From: Nemopilema nomurai
Taxonomy: Eukaryota > Cnidaria > Scyphozoa > Rhizostomeae > Rhizostomatidae
Assembly (NCBI GenBank): GCA_003864495.1
Contig: PEDN01001368.1
Span: 186,001 to 250,000 of the forward strand
DNA: 64,000 bases
Direction: 5' to 3'
Within the stretch, counting starts at the first letter, position 1; every line of letters starts with the position of its first letter. Positions 46,029-58,900 of this stretch are shown here, piece after piece. The notes below the pieces were generated by a model. It ran no database searches. It was given only the letters and a program-made list of their open reading frames with translations, and was not told where the DNA came from. A program made the translations under genes and the position numbers.

Positions 46029-47055
46029 TTGTCTAGAAGCGTGTGCACTGCACTGATCTAGAAAAAGGACTGGAATCGAGGAAAACTAGATACCGTAAAT
46101 TCTCTTCTAAGCCCCCCTTTCAATTTAGCCCCCTCCCCCAAAAAGTTATCTGATTCCAAAATTACATGTCGTTGGTAATCAGAGGTATGAAGTTGCCCCC
46201 TTTGAATGTATGATTTCAGAATATTATAGAGTTTATAGAGTATATAAGAAATTATAGAATTGATAAGATGATGATGAGAATATTATTTAGGTAGAAGCCT
46301 GATTTTATGATTGTTTTGTTTTTGCAAATGCAAAAAATTAGTCGATAAAGCTCTTTTGGCGCCCCTGAAAAATTTTCCGCAAGAGGAAGCAAAATAACCC
46401 TTTGGCCCCTGTAGAGCTAAACTGCTATTTTGTCGGAAAACCTCTGGTCTTGTGGCAAATTCAAGGTGGCTGTCTATTTATATATAAATCCGATGGGCGT
46501 TATCCTAACATTAAACAAATAATTTGGAAAGGCATTGCTTCATTTCCAGAAATCACTTCAAATTTTTAGTCAAACATTTGGAAACTCCAAGGAGGTGGAA
46601 AAGATCGAAAAATATCACGACCTTGCAAGAGAGATAGAAAAGCTATGGGACATGAGAGTGACAGTAATTCCAACAGTTATAGGAGGACATTGGGATAGAA
46701 ACACGTTTTACTGAGTTGCAGAAAACTGTAATCTTACATTCTGCCAGGATTTTGAGAAAGGTTCTCGAGATTTGAGAAATCTTGTTGATGTCAAACCCAG
46801 AGACCACATTACAGTTGACATTTAGTGAGCGACAAATGTACATACTAATAATAATACATTTTTATACAGGGTGATTCAGTCAGCTTACAATACATGATAT
46901 TAGCTGCTATCAAGAGAAGCCCTGTTTTTAAAGCATATAGAAAATATACGTTCTACTACTTAAGAAAACATGTTAAAAATGTTTCTTAAAACATTAATTG
47001 CTAGAGAATATTTGCTACTTGAAAAGTTTTTGTAATATAAAGAATGTTAAAGATA
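46029..47055. other. Region upstream of QDPR, nothing recognised
   Basis: It should hold the QDPR promoter. No further gene or repeat border is supported, apart from the LINE fragment that follows. Confidence 0.45.
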
Positions 47056-47235
47056 TTGCTAATAAATTAATCCATAAAAAGTTTTCCGGGGGCTTGTTTG
47101 ATTTGGAGATGGAATTTACATGTTGTTAAGTGAGTTGGTAGTGCGTTATAGATACTAACTCCACTATAGTTTAATCCCCTTCTAGCGATTTCAGTTTTTA
47201 TCCTAGGAATTTTCAATTTGCGTCCATTGGCTTTT
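47056..47235 (-). pseudogene. LINE ORF2 C-terminal fragment
   Basis: A minus-strand frame of about 55 codons reads NGRKLKIPRIKTEIARRGL, YSGVSIYNALPTHL, then a stop. The pattern R-T---A---L-YSG---WN-LP is common at the 3' end of non-LTR retrotransposon ORF2. It is too short to assign a clade. Confidence 0.6.
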
Positions 47236-47438
47236 ATAGCATGTTATGCATTGGCTTGATTCCTTTTGAACCCTAGCCCGTAACATTCTTGTAAATTATC
47301 ATTTTACAAAGAGAGCAAATAGTCATCAAGTTAGTATATGCTCTCGTTGAATCCATTAATGCATTTATTTCGTAGCTAATTATTTACTCCCAAGAATAAC
47401 ATCACGAAGAACCAGCTGTTATTCTGATGAGAGCAATC

Positions 47439-49465
47439 TTAAAATGTTTTGGATTTTCCTTTTGTTGCTTTCAATCCAAAGGCATTGAAACGAAGACACG
47501 GCATCTGTAGAATATTGAAGAATAGTTTGCCGACAATAAGGGCAGGCTTTTTGTTCTCTTTTACGTCTTTCAAGCAGTTGTAGAACTTTTCATCGCAATC
47601 GCAGTCGCTCACCGTGTATGGCCTCCAGTTGCGGTATTCGTATTTCTTCGAGAACGCCAGCACATTTCGGTCGCATTTGTCGTGAACTCGGCAGCAAGAG
47701 TCCACATCCGCATATTCTCCGAGCTCGCTGTCGTGTTCCGCGTTGTTGCCCATCCCGCACCACAAAGTCCCTTCAGTGGAAGAAAAGAATTCAGTACGAC
47801 AAAGCACTATGTATACAGCTACTTGCTTTCATTTAACGTTGTTTGCTTTGTGAAGGGGTTTTCGGATCTTATGGACAAATATGAGCACTTTTCTGGAATA
47901 TCTCCGTTAAATACTAATAAATGTTGATGGATTAAAATGTTCAGGCCGGCTAGACGTTATATTGCACGAATACAGTTTGCTCAGCTTATTCAAATGATCA
48001 ATATATATGATTTCATTAACTTTTCACTTTGCCAAGGTAACAGAACGTTATTGCTATGATTCAGGCACCAAACATAATGCCCCGGCAAAACGACTGGACA
48101 TTTTCACTGAACATGCACTGGACAAATGTCCAGCGTAAATGTTGCGTCGTTTTGCCACCTTGTCCAGTCTTGTTCAGTGATGTTGAGTGTTGTTCAGTCG
48201 ATTTTGAAGGCAATCAAAAATGTTCAGTGGACAGGATTAAAATTCTTTTGTTCATAGATGTTGTAGAGAAATGTTCAGTCGTTTTGCCACTCTACTGAAC
48301 ATTGTCCAGTTCGCGCACGCGCAATGAATGTAATGGATTGGATTTGGCGCGAATTTATTTCCATTATTCAAATCTTCAACAAGCTTTAAACACCGTGGGA
48401 AGAAATGGAATCAACATTAAACTTCAATTCGACGAGAGCGAGAAAAGGCATTTCATTGGTAACGAAGAGTCTTCTGAAGATATTAACTTTAATTCCGATG
48501 AGGAAAGCGATGGCAGAGTGCACGAGTACGGCGATTTTTACGAGCCTGGCAGGTTTTGTAGCTAGTTTTCCCGCGCGCATTCTTCCATAGTGTAAATGTT
48601 CACTGGACAATGTTCAGTCGTTTTGCCACCACCAAAATTTTTTGGATGTCCACACACTGAACAAGTGAGCAATGTTCAGTGCATGACCAGTGCAAATGTC
48701 CAGTCGTTTTGCCGGGGCTTAAATTGCAATTTGTTGAAGATCTTCAAGTGCCATTCATTGTTGTTGAATTTTTGTATTCCTTCTTTTTTATTATTTCATT
48801 AGACGTTGTAAGCTTTCTTTGTCTTTTAGGCCATGTTTACGGAGCTTGGCATGTTGTGGAACCCAATTTAACTTCTATTTCGTACCTGGCATTATCACGC
48901 GCTTGTCGAACTCTTCCGTGTTTGCAAATGCTCCATTTCCATACTCGCTTTCTGCCAACTTCTCAAGTTCGTGCAACTCATCTAAGTGCCCAGGAATAGA
49001 AATTTCAAACCATTTTCATACGACATAAATCATTAGCAATTTAGCAATTTGTGAGGCTCGTTTTTGTTTCTAAGCATAAGACAGGTGAAATAGCCGAGTT
49101 TAACACAAAGCAGAAGAGTTGCAAAAAATCTATTGCATCACACGCGTACCAATTTCATAGCCATACTGACTATACAACATCTATTCATGAAATCCCTTTG
49201 CATGAAATCCCTTTGCATGAAATCCCTTTGCATGAAATCCCTTTGCATGAAATCCCTTTGCATGAATTGCTTTTGAAGATCATGAATACGTCCTGGTTGT
49301 TTCGCCGATACTTTTGCTTACGGTTTCATAGATATAATCTTCACTTTCTGTTTAAACTGTTTTTTAATTAATTTTAAAGCCCACTTGTTTCTGAAACACT
49401 CACTCACCTTCTATATCTGCGTAGACTTGCACGACGAGAAGAAGAAGTAAAACTGTAAGCTTCAT
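47439..49465 (-). CDS. Secreted group III phospholipase A2 (venom-type family), two exons
   Basis: Exon 1 (49465-49408) encodes a signal peptide with a Leu/Val core (LLLLLVVQVYA). Exon 2 (47770-47439) carries the whole catalytic domain; the phases join to 129 residues. Motifs: the Ca-binding loop WCGMGN, the active-site CCRVHDKCD, and SDCDCDEKFYNCL. This order, and a Cys pair after the CDCD motif, place it with the bee-venom-like group III enzymes, which hydrolyse the sn-2 ester of phospholipids with Ca2+. Cnidarians use such enzymes in both digestion and venom; sequence alone does not decide. The tail after the last conserved Cys is short and basic. The 1.6-kb intron holds a MITE and a 15-bp minisatellite. 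Confidence 0.92.
48078..48720. mobile_element. Harbinger-like MITE, 643 bp, TAA target duplication, inside the PLA2 intron
   Basis: The ends read CCCCGGCAAAACGACTGG and its perfect complement, flanked by TAA on both sides (48075-48077 and 48721-48723), with one non-matching outer base. Inside, GTCGTTTTGCCA recurs in the interior (near 48149, 48275 and 48615), usually beside TGTTCAGT or TGTCCAGT. The middle (48300-48590) is unrelated and holds an 87-codon frame of no known family. Confidence 0.85.
49186..49260. repeat. Minisatellite, 15-bp unit x 5 (CATGAAATCCCTTTG), in the PLA2 intron
   Basis: Five perfect units followed by a changed sixth (CATGAATTGC). Like the arrays at 991 and 8941, it has a 15-base period and keeps frames open. 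Confidence 0.96.
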
Positions 49466-49945
49466 CCTTTTCTGTCGGTCCTAGGAAATCGTTCAAAAAC
49501 TTATTATCAAGTTAGTCGTTTTTATGAGATAAACTGGGATTTCTGCATTCAATCCCTTTTTAACCCTTCCACGATGAAGACTTGTCAGCGTGAAAAAATT
49601 CAGACTAGAGGCGATTGAATTAGACTGATTTTGTAGTGAACAATATAGTTGCTTGCTCAGGGTACCATCTGGTAACATTGAAGGTTGCTATGCTCCAGTA
49701 GTCATGCATTGGTGCTGGTCATGGTATATGGGCTGCAGGCGGCATCTACTTTATTTGGTTTGACGTGATCTTCTTTTGGCACCAGGCCAGTGCCATCTTC
49801 CGGAAGGCTTGCATTCTAGAACATAGGTATCCTGTCGCTGTGTACGAAGAATGCCGGTACTCTTTTGATTCTTTGTAGGTAGTTTCATAGCATCCGCTAC
49901 GCCCATTAAACACAGGGCGTTCCAAGTTGATTAAATATACAACAT
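49466..49945. other. PLA2 upstream region
   Basis: This should hold the PLA2 promoter. No distinct regulatory site or gene recognised. Confidence 0.45.
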
Positions 49946-50260
49946 TGGACGAGTCACAGTTAAACGAATAGTTAATCTTAAATTATTTACCTGTAGTGCT
50001 AGATTTAAAAGTATTACTATTAGACATGATCTTGCACTTTTGACATCTGGATTTCTTACAACACGGACTTCCTCTGTTATTGTTCTCCTTCCCCCTCCCA
50101 CCAGAAAGCCTAGCCCTAACCAAAATATTCTTAAGATTCTTACACCTTCTGATAGCAATATCTGGTGGCACAGGAAACACCCCCTTGTGTTCTTCTGACC
50201 CAGTGAGCAAGGCATGGTGTTTCCTGGCAATGTTCCCCAAACCATTAACTTTCTTCTCTT
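49900..50260 (-). pseudogene. Penelope-like element, C-terminal linker and start of GIY-YIG domain
   Basis: Minus-strand reading: HKGVFPVPPDIAIRRCKNLKN, ILVRARL, then RGSPCCKKSRCQKCKIM, FKSSTTGK, and after a stop FNCDSSNVVYLI, where similarity ends. The order P-FRR-KNL---LVRA-L, GS--C---RC--C, NC-S-NVVYLI is the linker into the GIY-YIG endonuclease of Penelope-like elements. It breaks off right after YLI. Confidence 0.75.
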
Positions 50261-50271
50261 AATAAGCATAA

Positions 50272-50440
50272 AAATGGTAATGACATAATTATTGAAGAGG
50301 CGGATAAGGGTTCAGCAGTTGTAGTTTGGGACCGGGGGGACTATATTATGGAGGCTAACCAACAACTAGAAGATAGGCAAGTATACTAGGAGGTAGAGGT
50401 GGATCCCTCTGTAGATCTGGGTAAGACCATCAATGATGAA
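50272..50440 (+). pseudogene. Penelope-like element, N-terminal RT fragment, opposite orientation
   Basis: A plus-strand frame reads EEADKGSAVVVWDRGDY, IMEANQQLEDRQVY, a stop, then EVEVDPSVDLGKTINDE. ADKG-AVVVWD--DY--EA--QL-D---Y is characteristic of the segment before the RT core in Penelope-like ORFs. It lies head to head with the C-terminal piece, so the two cannot be one uninterrupted copy. Confidence 0.72.
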
Positions 50441-52270
50441 TTATATATATAAAGAGGGATCCATATATATATACGTTGATGTATGCGTTCCCCTCGACCC
50501 ACTACATAGTGATCTCCAAGAGGATCTAGAAGTATCTTTTCAAAGAAATATGAATGATTTGAAGATAACATGCAACAGATCAAAATCATACGCTAGAGTT
50601 TCCTGATGACTCATATTTGATTTAGTTAGGTCGTTCGAAACAATTGAAGTAACAAAGTCATTGACCCTGCCCGATCGGCCGAGCTGGGAGAAGCTGCACG
50701 CAATCTTTGTCAGGTGTCAAGAAGAATGGAAGAGATGTCTTTCACTAGATAATAAAATCTTATTTATCAAATTTTAGTGTTGTTAATCTGATCAATGTTC
50801 TAGTTATCATCATATTTGACTAAGCCTTTATAGTGGAAAAAGAAAAGTTTTGGTTATTTGCTAGAAATTATGTTGACTCCGCTATGGTTAAGAGTGCATT
50901 TAGCTCCCTAAAAAGACCGTGCTTGGTTTTAGAAATACAGAAGGCGGATTCTATTATACTGAAAATTCTTGTTCTTTTGATATTCAAGCATCTATTCTTT
51001 GGGTATAGCAAATCTTTCAAGCACGTGAAAAAATTGAGGTCATACATTGGGTGTGAAATTCGAATTTCATGCTTTTAATTAAGTTCATATAGGTATTAGA
51101 CTATTTTGGGCAAACCAGACCAAACCAGAACGTAAAGTTGGATTTATGAAGGTAAAGGCTATCTCTTCTGTTTTATCACTTTTTGTCATAATCTAAACGG
51201 CAAAAATGTCATCCTTACGGTCTTTTGATAATGTAGTCGTGAACAAATTGTTTCGGTATCCATATTGGCCGCATTAATAGATTCGGCTTTCTCATCAGGC
51301 TTTTTGATTTCTTCACTGTAGATCTTAACTTATCAATATTGAATCGTTATTCTGCTTTTGAAATTTTGAATCTGAATGTAAATTTGTCTAGGTCGACAAT
51401 CGATAATAACATCTTTAGCCACATGCATAACTTTTATAGATCGTCCCATTCCAATTCTTTGTCATTCTTGCGAAGTTTTTAAGGTTTTCCTCAGATTCAA
51501 AAGCTGCATGCAAACTAATCCAGAATGTGTTCAAAGGGATCTAATACTGTTTGGTCCAAAGTCGTCTGATTTGGTCGATGATGAATCACATCTTCTGATC
51601 GAATCCAAAAAGCTGCAAGGGGGTGGTGTGGGTTTTGTCTGAAGTCTTCCAAATGGAATCAAAATCAAATGGGCAAGGGCGCAAATTGTCAAAAATCTGT
51701 CCGGTTTCGAGGTATTCTAAAAAATAATGCAATTTCATTGCTAGGTTTTCGCTTTTTTGAAGCAACTTGAAAAGCGAAAATAATTTTTTTTTAAACAATT
51801 GAAGGAAGAAATCACCAAATTTTTTTTATCGTTTTGTTGATTTAGTCTGCTTTTAACAACATTGCGTTCTTTTAAGATCAACTTTTTTGTGCAAAAAGTT
51901 AGACTCTCATCGAAAAATCACGTTCAGCGCCCTTAAATTGAAATGGATTGACGTCCCTGCAAGAGGGGCTCCGGCCTCAAGTCCCACGTATTCCGCGCTA
52001 ATGGTTTAAACGTTTGCATTTAGCTTTTCGTTTCAAGAGCGTAATCCCCAATAAAGGTAAAATTAATTTAGGTAAAATTTTGAACATGAAATTCTCTGGG
52101 CAAAACTGAGTCACTCTGATTGTCTGAGGAAATATATAATTTTCAGGCTGGATATAGCTAGAATTTTTGCTCTGATTTGCTTTTCTTCCAAATTATTTTT
52201 CGGATAGATTAGATATCAGGTGAGATCTCTGATTTCCGCAAAATCATTCAATCAAAGCACTCATGTGTTT
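50441..52270. other. Intergenic DNA, nothing firmly recognised
   Basis: Contains ATATATATAAAGAGGGATCCATATATATATA around 50442-50472. No gene or clear element was identified in the rest. Confidence 0.45.
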
Positions 52271-52374
52271 GTAATGTCATCTAGCATGAAATGTAGTATG
52301 CGGGAGAAATCGCCTTGTTAGTTTGATATGTAAGTTGAAGTATTTATTCAAATTTTTTCGATGTGAAATCATAC

Positions 52375-52424
52375 CGTTTGGGGCATGGCCCTCGGCACCC
52401 CTGGCCCCCCGTAGATCCACCACT
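52375..52424 (-). mobile_element. One end of a hAT element (related to the 21099 family)
   Basis: On the minus strand the sequence starts CAGTGGTGGATCTACGGGG and continues GGCCAGGGGTGCC. This matches the hAT-type end at 21099-21796 in both terminal motif and G/C-rich follow-on. The other end was not found. Confidence 0.6.
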
Positions 52425-52600
52425 GATTGACTGCAGTTAATATACGGGCCTCTGTTTTGTTGTCCCAACTTCGAAATGACTATGAATTTAAAAAATCAAG
52501 CTGGAGCAAATTAAGTGTGACCTTAACAAATTCTCCAAAGTTGCTAAACAAATATAATGGCACCGAAATATTTGCGCGACCAAATCCGCTTTTTTAAAGA

Positions 52601-52626
52601 TTAAGGGGGGGGGGGGGGGAGGGGGG
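52601..52626. repeat. Poly-G tract
   Basis: A run of about 24 G with a single A interruption, in otherwise A/T-rich DNA. Length estimates in such runs are often unreliable. Confidence 0.9.
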
Positions 52627-52935
52627 AGCTACATGCGACTGCGGCCTATCGCAGGTTTCTTGCCTTTACGCACCGGAAATCAAATGTGTACTACACGCGA
52701 GTAATTCGCGGGTAAAGGATTATTGATCAACAGCGATTTGTGAGGGTAGCCTACGGAGATTTGATCTACAGCAGAATGGTCGGAAAGTCAGCGACTTCAC
52801 TACTAAATATGATTTACCATTGGTTTTAGTCCAAGGATTCCAGATAGATGAGTTTATATACGAAGACGGCTAACGACTGCGAGCAACCACTCTTGGTGTG
52901 CATGGGTTTGCTGCACATCTACAAAGATTGTCAGC

Positions 52936-55900
52936 ATGGGTCTTGTGTCATCGCATAGCTCAAACTGCTTGGTTTTCGTGTTTGCCATAACAATGGTTGC
53001 AATTTCGGATGACTGCCCAGCTACCTGCAGTTGTCCATCAAAAACAAACGGCCAAACTGTGCTTTGCTCTTCAAAAGGTATAAGTGTTGTGCGTTTCAAG
53101 AGATTACCCACGCGCACTTTGGAAATGTGAGTATGAATTTTCCCGGTGGCCTAAGAAGCCATGTTTTGTAAATGTGCTGCTTCTTCCAATTTCGTCACTC
53201 CTTGACGTCAGGAATCAAAGTTTTGAGGAGTATTTTGCTCTATCTATAGTTTGGTAAATAACTTCTTTAAATTTATTCAGGTTTTTTTTACTTTAGTCTT
53301 AATGGCTACATTAATCATTTGATTAGTTAAGCTGAAATGTTTTTTTGCCTGCCTTGGAGTTTTATAGTAAAGGCTACTTATCTATATAACCTTTCATTAG
53401 GGGTTTTTGAGGTACCATAAAACACACGTTTTTGGTGATTAGATATTGTCACTCTATCGTTGAGAAGTTTATGGCTCATATCCGGTATCCGTCCTCGACA
53501 GAAACCTTGCAGACAACCAGATCAAGTCCATCACGAGAGACTCGTTTCCTCTAAATAAAATGGTGACAAAGTTGTAAGTATATTAAGTTGACCCTTCTGT
53601 TTAAGCTGTTGTACAACCAGTTACTTCAGATTTGTTTTGAACTCGATCTCAACTGAACTGGTCATAAATACAATTGTTGTTAACAGCATGTCCCTTGCTG
53701 GGTTGAAAGGAGTACAGCACTTATACACACAATTCGTATATCATCAAACTTGGTACCGGATTTAATTTACTAGAAGCTTTTTCAAGAAAAACAGAACATT
53801 TTGTTATCCATTATTGTAACCTTTAAAGGAATTCTTCTTGTGGGAATCAATTAACCAGATTGTTGTTAGAAATAAGCTACAGATATCCCATATTCTATGG
53901 ATCAAACTGAGGCTATACCTTGAACAAAAGGCAGCTGTGGTTGGTTGCCACTTTAGCTCAATAATCCTCACTTTAGCTCTATAGCCATTTGTCTGTTCTA
54001 TGGTATCTCTAGTAGCACCTTGGTTGATTACTAAGAAAATTGATTACTAAGTAACTAGTTTTAAAGCTTGGCTTGACAAAGACCTTTATGAAATATTTAC
54101 CTCATGCAAAAAAATTTGGTATATAATTGTATAATCAACAAAAAGTAGAGACATAATATTAATGAGATTACACATACAATCATGAAATGCTCAAATGTCA
54201 TCCAGTTTAGTGCTGGAAATAATTTTGAATTGATAGTATGGCAAGCCCTTTGTCAGTTTCCAAAACAACCATCAACAAGGATTAAATAAAGAATTTAAAA
54301 AAGTATATACCTATTATTAGTTTGTCTTGCCCCCAACCTAATGTCCATGTGATATAGTGTTATTTGCTACAGTTTATGTATATACCCAGGCCTGGCAGTT
54401 TTATTCTTGCATGTGGGCTGTCAATTGCTCACCCGATTTTCTCAGACGAGCTAAATCAAGAACATTTATAATTTACTCAAAATGGTCTATAGGTCAAGCA
54501 TGATGCTATAAATCAACACAAAATTGTTTGCTAAATAGACACAAACAAAACTTTTAGATTGTCCACAATATTACATACACCAAACAAATTGTGTCAAAAA
54601 AACAATAATTTCAGTCTACGTAAAAAGTCACTGTCATTAAACTTGCTGTCTGTCGCAGATTTATCTGAATCTTTAAAGTTTTTATTTTCAAATTGCCTGC
54701 CTTTCTTAAGGCATATCTTTTTACTGGATGGTTCTTCTTCAATTTCTGCTGTCGATAATAGATTCTCCATGATTCCGTAACTCATGCAAAGCTGACAATC
54801 ATTAAGTAAAAGGGTTTATTAATATCTCAATAACAAGGCACAAGTTGGGAAAGTAAAGCCACTAGTTTTATTTTCACAATCAACAACTCAATGGATCAAA
54901 AGTGCAAATTATCGCAGATCTGGGAAAATGATATCAAGATTATATTTTCCATCAAAATGGTGCTGAATGTTTGATCTTTTTACCACAGTTGTTCCTTTAA
55001 TATATGACTCTACTGTAGCTCTGACACTTCCTTTGCACAAAGGATTTGAAATAATTGATCTTGCACCACACAAAAGTAATCATTTTTCTCTTACCAATTT
55101 CTTTGACGTTCCTACCAATAACATACCTGTTTTTGTACGTTCCAAATGTCAGTTCTACAAATGGACCAGACATGTTGCCTATAACAATTCTGTTCAAACC
55201 CTAGAAAATTCTGATTGCCTGTTAAATCCTGTTTCCACTGAAAATTCAGATTTGTGTGCACTTTTGTTTGTCAAAATATTTTCCCCTATTCTTTCATTCA
55301 TATTCAGTTCAAATGACTTCTTTTTGCAGGGATCTTAGGGGGAACCACATAGAGTACATTGAGCCAGGATCGTTTGTCAAACTCCCATCACTTACAAAGC
55401 TGTATGTAAATATGTTCCTTCTTTACTTTTTAATTTTGGTGCTAGTTTCACTCCTTTTATGTGTTTGGACTCCTAAAGCATTAAGTTTGTTCTTATTCTG
55501 TTCACTGATAATGTACCCATTCCTATTTTAAAAAGTTTTACCATGTGACTAGACAGTCTAGCTTGAGAGTCTATTCACTCAAAGACAGTGGGTGAATGTC
55601 TGAATCTTCAATTATTAGACTTAATGTAGCATTTTTATGAGTTCCAATTTTTTTTACTGTTTAATTGTATAATGTAATTGCTTTTCAAATTATTCAATGC
55701 AAGAGGAGCAATGTATTTTTCTGCTTAAATAGTTATACAATTGTATTTTTTGTTTGTAGCTACTTACAAGTGAATCAATTGAGGGAAATTGGAGAAAGGA
55801 CATTCTTTGGCTTGCAGAATATAAGGCAGTTGTAAGTCTGATATAAATTTCATATTTTGACAAGAATTGTTGTTGTTCCAATTTTTTTCTAATTCAAGAA

Positions 55901-58900
55901 TCACTGGAAACAAATATGTTTTCTGAACTTTGTTTTTCTTTTTCAGTTCGATTTAGTTATATAGCTATAACTTGTATTCTTATTTGTAGGAACATTTCTC
56001 AAAACAAACTTCTTTATATTCACCAAAAAGCATTCTCTGGTATAAGGAATCTTCGAAAAATGTAAGTCTCCATTGATGATATTATTTTATAAGTTGTGCA
56101 AGGCAGCAAATAAGTATTCAGGATTCCCTCAGTCAACTGCAAATAATGCAATCCAATTAAATCTTCTGTCACCCAATTTTGCAGCCTACCACCTGTCCTT
56201 TTGCAGCCTCCGCAGTTCTAGTGTTGCTGTACTCTCTATTTCAAGGTCACTGTTAAAGCCATTTATATTTGCCATGTTTTGGTCAGGACCGTTCAGCATC
56301 ATTCTAAAACAACAAACATTTCACATGCAGGGCTTTCAGGGGTATGCGTGATTGGTCATGTAAGGGACATGTACAATGTATCAGTTGTAATTGTGCATGT
56401 AGCAATATATGTTTTTCTTCCAGGGGAGAAGTTATTTTACTGACAGTTTTTTTTTTCATTAATAATATTGATGATGAAGCTATGAAAGTGGAAGTCTGCC
56501 CCGACATATTGCAATTAATTTCTGAGCCTTGTGAAATGGCAAGCCTTGTCCTATCAATTATTTGCTCAAATTTGAAGGTTAAAATAGCATTTAGCACTGC
56601 CAGCAACTTACTTTCTGACCAACACCTCTTTACTAAAATGCTCTCACTAGTTGTTGGTCACACACATCAATTTCTGAATGTGAAAGCCTGGTTGCTGTTT
56701 AACAATATTTAGGAATTAATGAAATTATCCAGGATGTCTCAGTGGTATGTGGAATTAGCCGATTAGTTATTCAGGAAAATGGTGAAGCTTTATTGGACTT
56801 TGAGGAGTATCATTCAGCATAGTTAATTTAAGGAATAAAAAAACATAATTTTTACTAATAGAGATGTTTGCTAAAGAAATACATTTTGTGCTTCTATCTT
56901 CATGTATTGCTATTTAATCTGCAAAATTTTCTCCTTGTCTCTGCTCATTTGCATTGAAAGACAAGGAATTCAATCATGAATTATTAGTATGTCATATTAG
57001 CAACCACTATGAGGCCCTTCAAGTTAAATGCATATAAACTGCTCTATGTTGTTGTTTCGAAAACCATTATGAGCAATAAATTAAACCATGGAATGTGAAC
57101 TTCTAGTTCACAATCAAGTCAGACCTACAATGTATGAATATATATTTTTGTAAGCTGACTGGTTTGCAGACATTTTTATGTGTAACTTTTAGTTGTGTGC
57201 AATTTTTGTCATATGTGTAACTTCTAGTTGCAAAGTTTGCAAAGTAGGATGTACTAACTGCATTAAATCTGTTTCAAACACATCCTATGGAGACAGTCCA
57301 TGCCAAATCACCAAATGGTCCCTTGGGAAATCTTTGTACCACATGAATTGTTTCCTGATAAAATGCAATGTTGGAAATCCCAGCTTCATTGAAAAAATGG
57401 TTCAAAAGTTATCAAGATTTGGGATTTTGCTGATGTGATAAAAAATGTTGCATTTTGGTTCATGCAGATGTTCACCAACTTTGACAAACCATCAAAATGA
57501 GTGTTTTCTATATTAAGTTTCAATTTTCTATGCTACCGTTAGAGTCTCAAAACACAATGAAAACCTTGAATTTTCATAGTATTCCCTAAAATGTTGCCTA
57601 ATTCAGGTCTAGAATATTAAAGAATCTTTTCTTTTAGTATTTCCTTAATGCTAACACCTGCTAAATGATTTCAAGAAAGTTTGAAGACATGGTTCACTCC
57701 ATGTCTTGTTGGTAACCTCTTAAAAAGTCAATTGACTCCCAAAAAAGGTTCTATAGTTTTAAACCAGCCATATTTTCAAAACTAGTTAGGAATAGCAGGA
57801 AATAAAGCTAAAGATGTATTCTAGGATTAAAAAACTACTTAGAGACCAATTTTCAAACTGATATACCCTACCATTTTTGAGAAATTGAGTGTCAAAGTTG
57901 GTGAAAATGTGCTTGAAGCCTAAAGTGCAAATATTTGCTGACATCAGCAGAATTTCAAAGCCTGATAACTCTTAAACTGTTTGTTCAATGAAGCTTGGAT
58001 TTCAAACTTTGCATTTTCGCAGGAAATGGTTTACGTGGTACATGTTCCACAGAATCTGAGATGGGGCCCAAGGGAAATTCCAGAATTATCTATTACTTGG
58101 TATGGAATGGCCCTATCATATGGTTTATCATTTGCCTCTCTTCGTGCTTTTCAGATCACTGAAACAAAATCAACTAACCACATTTCAAAAGTTTACATTT
58201 CCAAACACTTCAAGAGTGTGAGTTCTCTATTTCTCATTTAGTTAGTTTCAAATGAAAATTTTGTTTCAAGGTAATGACTGATTGCATTTCTGAATGTATT
58301 TTACAGTTTTATATCTACTTATTTTAAACGTATAGGATTAGTTTTGGCAAGTTTTGATAGATGATGGTGACTATAAAAATATTGTATGCTATTGAAAGTT
58401 TAAAATTTGTTGTTTCCTTTTTTGGAGAGCAGCAACGTTTTAATAACAGGCATGCTACAACATAACAGGTCGATTTACACGAGATGAGTTTTTCGCTACG
58501 AATTTCCTCGCCAAATTCGCTTAGAATTTTAAAGTTCAATTTCCACTGGCAGAATTGCTTGTGCGAATTCGCGGAGAATTATGCAAAAAAAGTGACATCT
58601 TTTCGAAGATTGCTGTTTTGTTAACATAGCTTATACTCTAGATAAAAATCTATTTTTGTTGAGAAGCTGAGCAAAGCGCAAAGAAAGCGGTACTGGGATC
58701 GAACAATTTACACACAATGGCTTCATTGCGTTGCCTGTTGCTAGAAACGTTTCCTTCCACTGTTTGTATTTCGGTGCGGGATTTCTACAGGGTTATCTAG
58801 GCCCAGTCATAGGTTGGACCAATTCTTCACCCATTTTGTCGTATGAACCATTTCAAAGTTTTCTGTCGTATTGCGTACTTTGGTTTAGATTTGTATACAT

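Noticed and set aside
48302..48565. 87-codon frame inside the PLA2-intron MITE
   Set aside because: No known domain and lies within a non-autonomous element. Probably chance, though captured sequence cannot be excluded.
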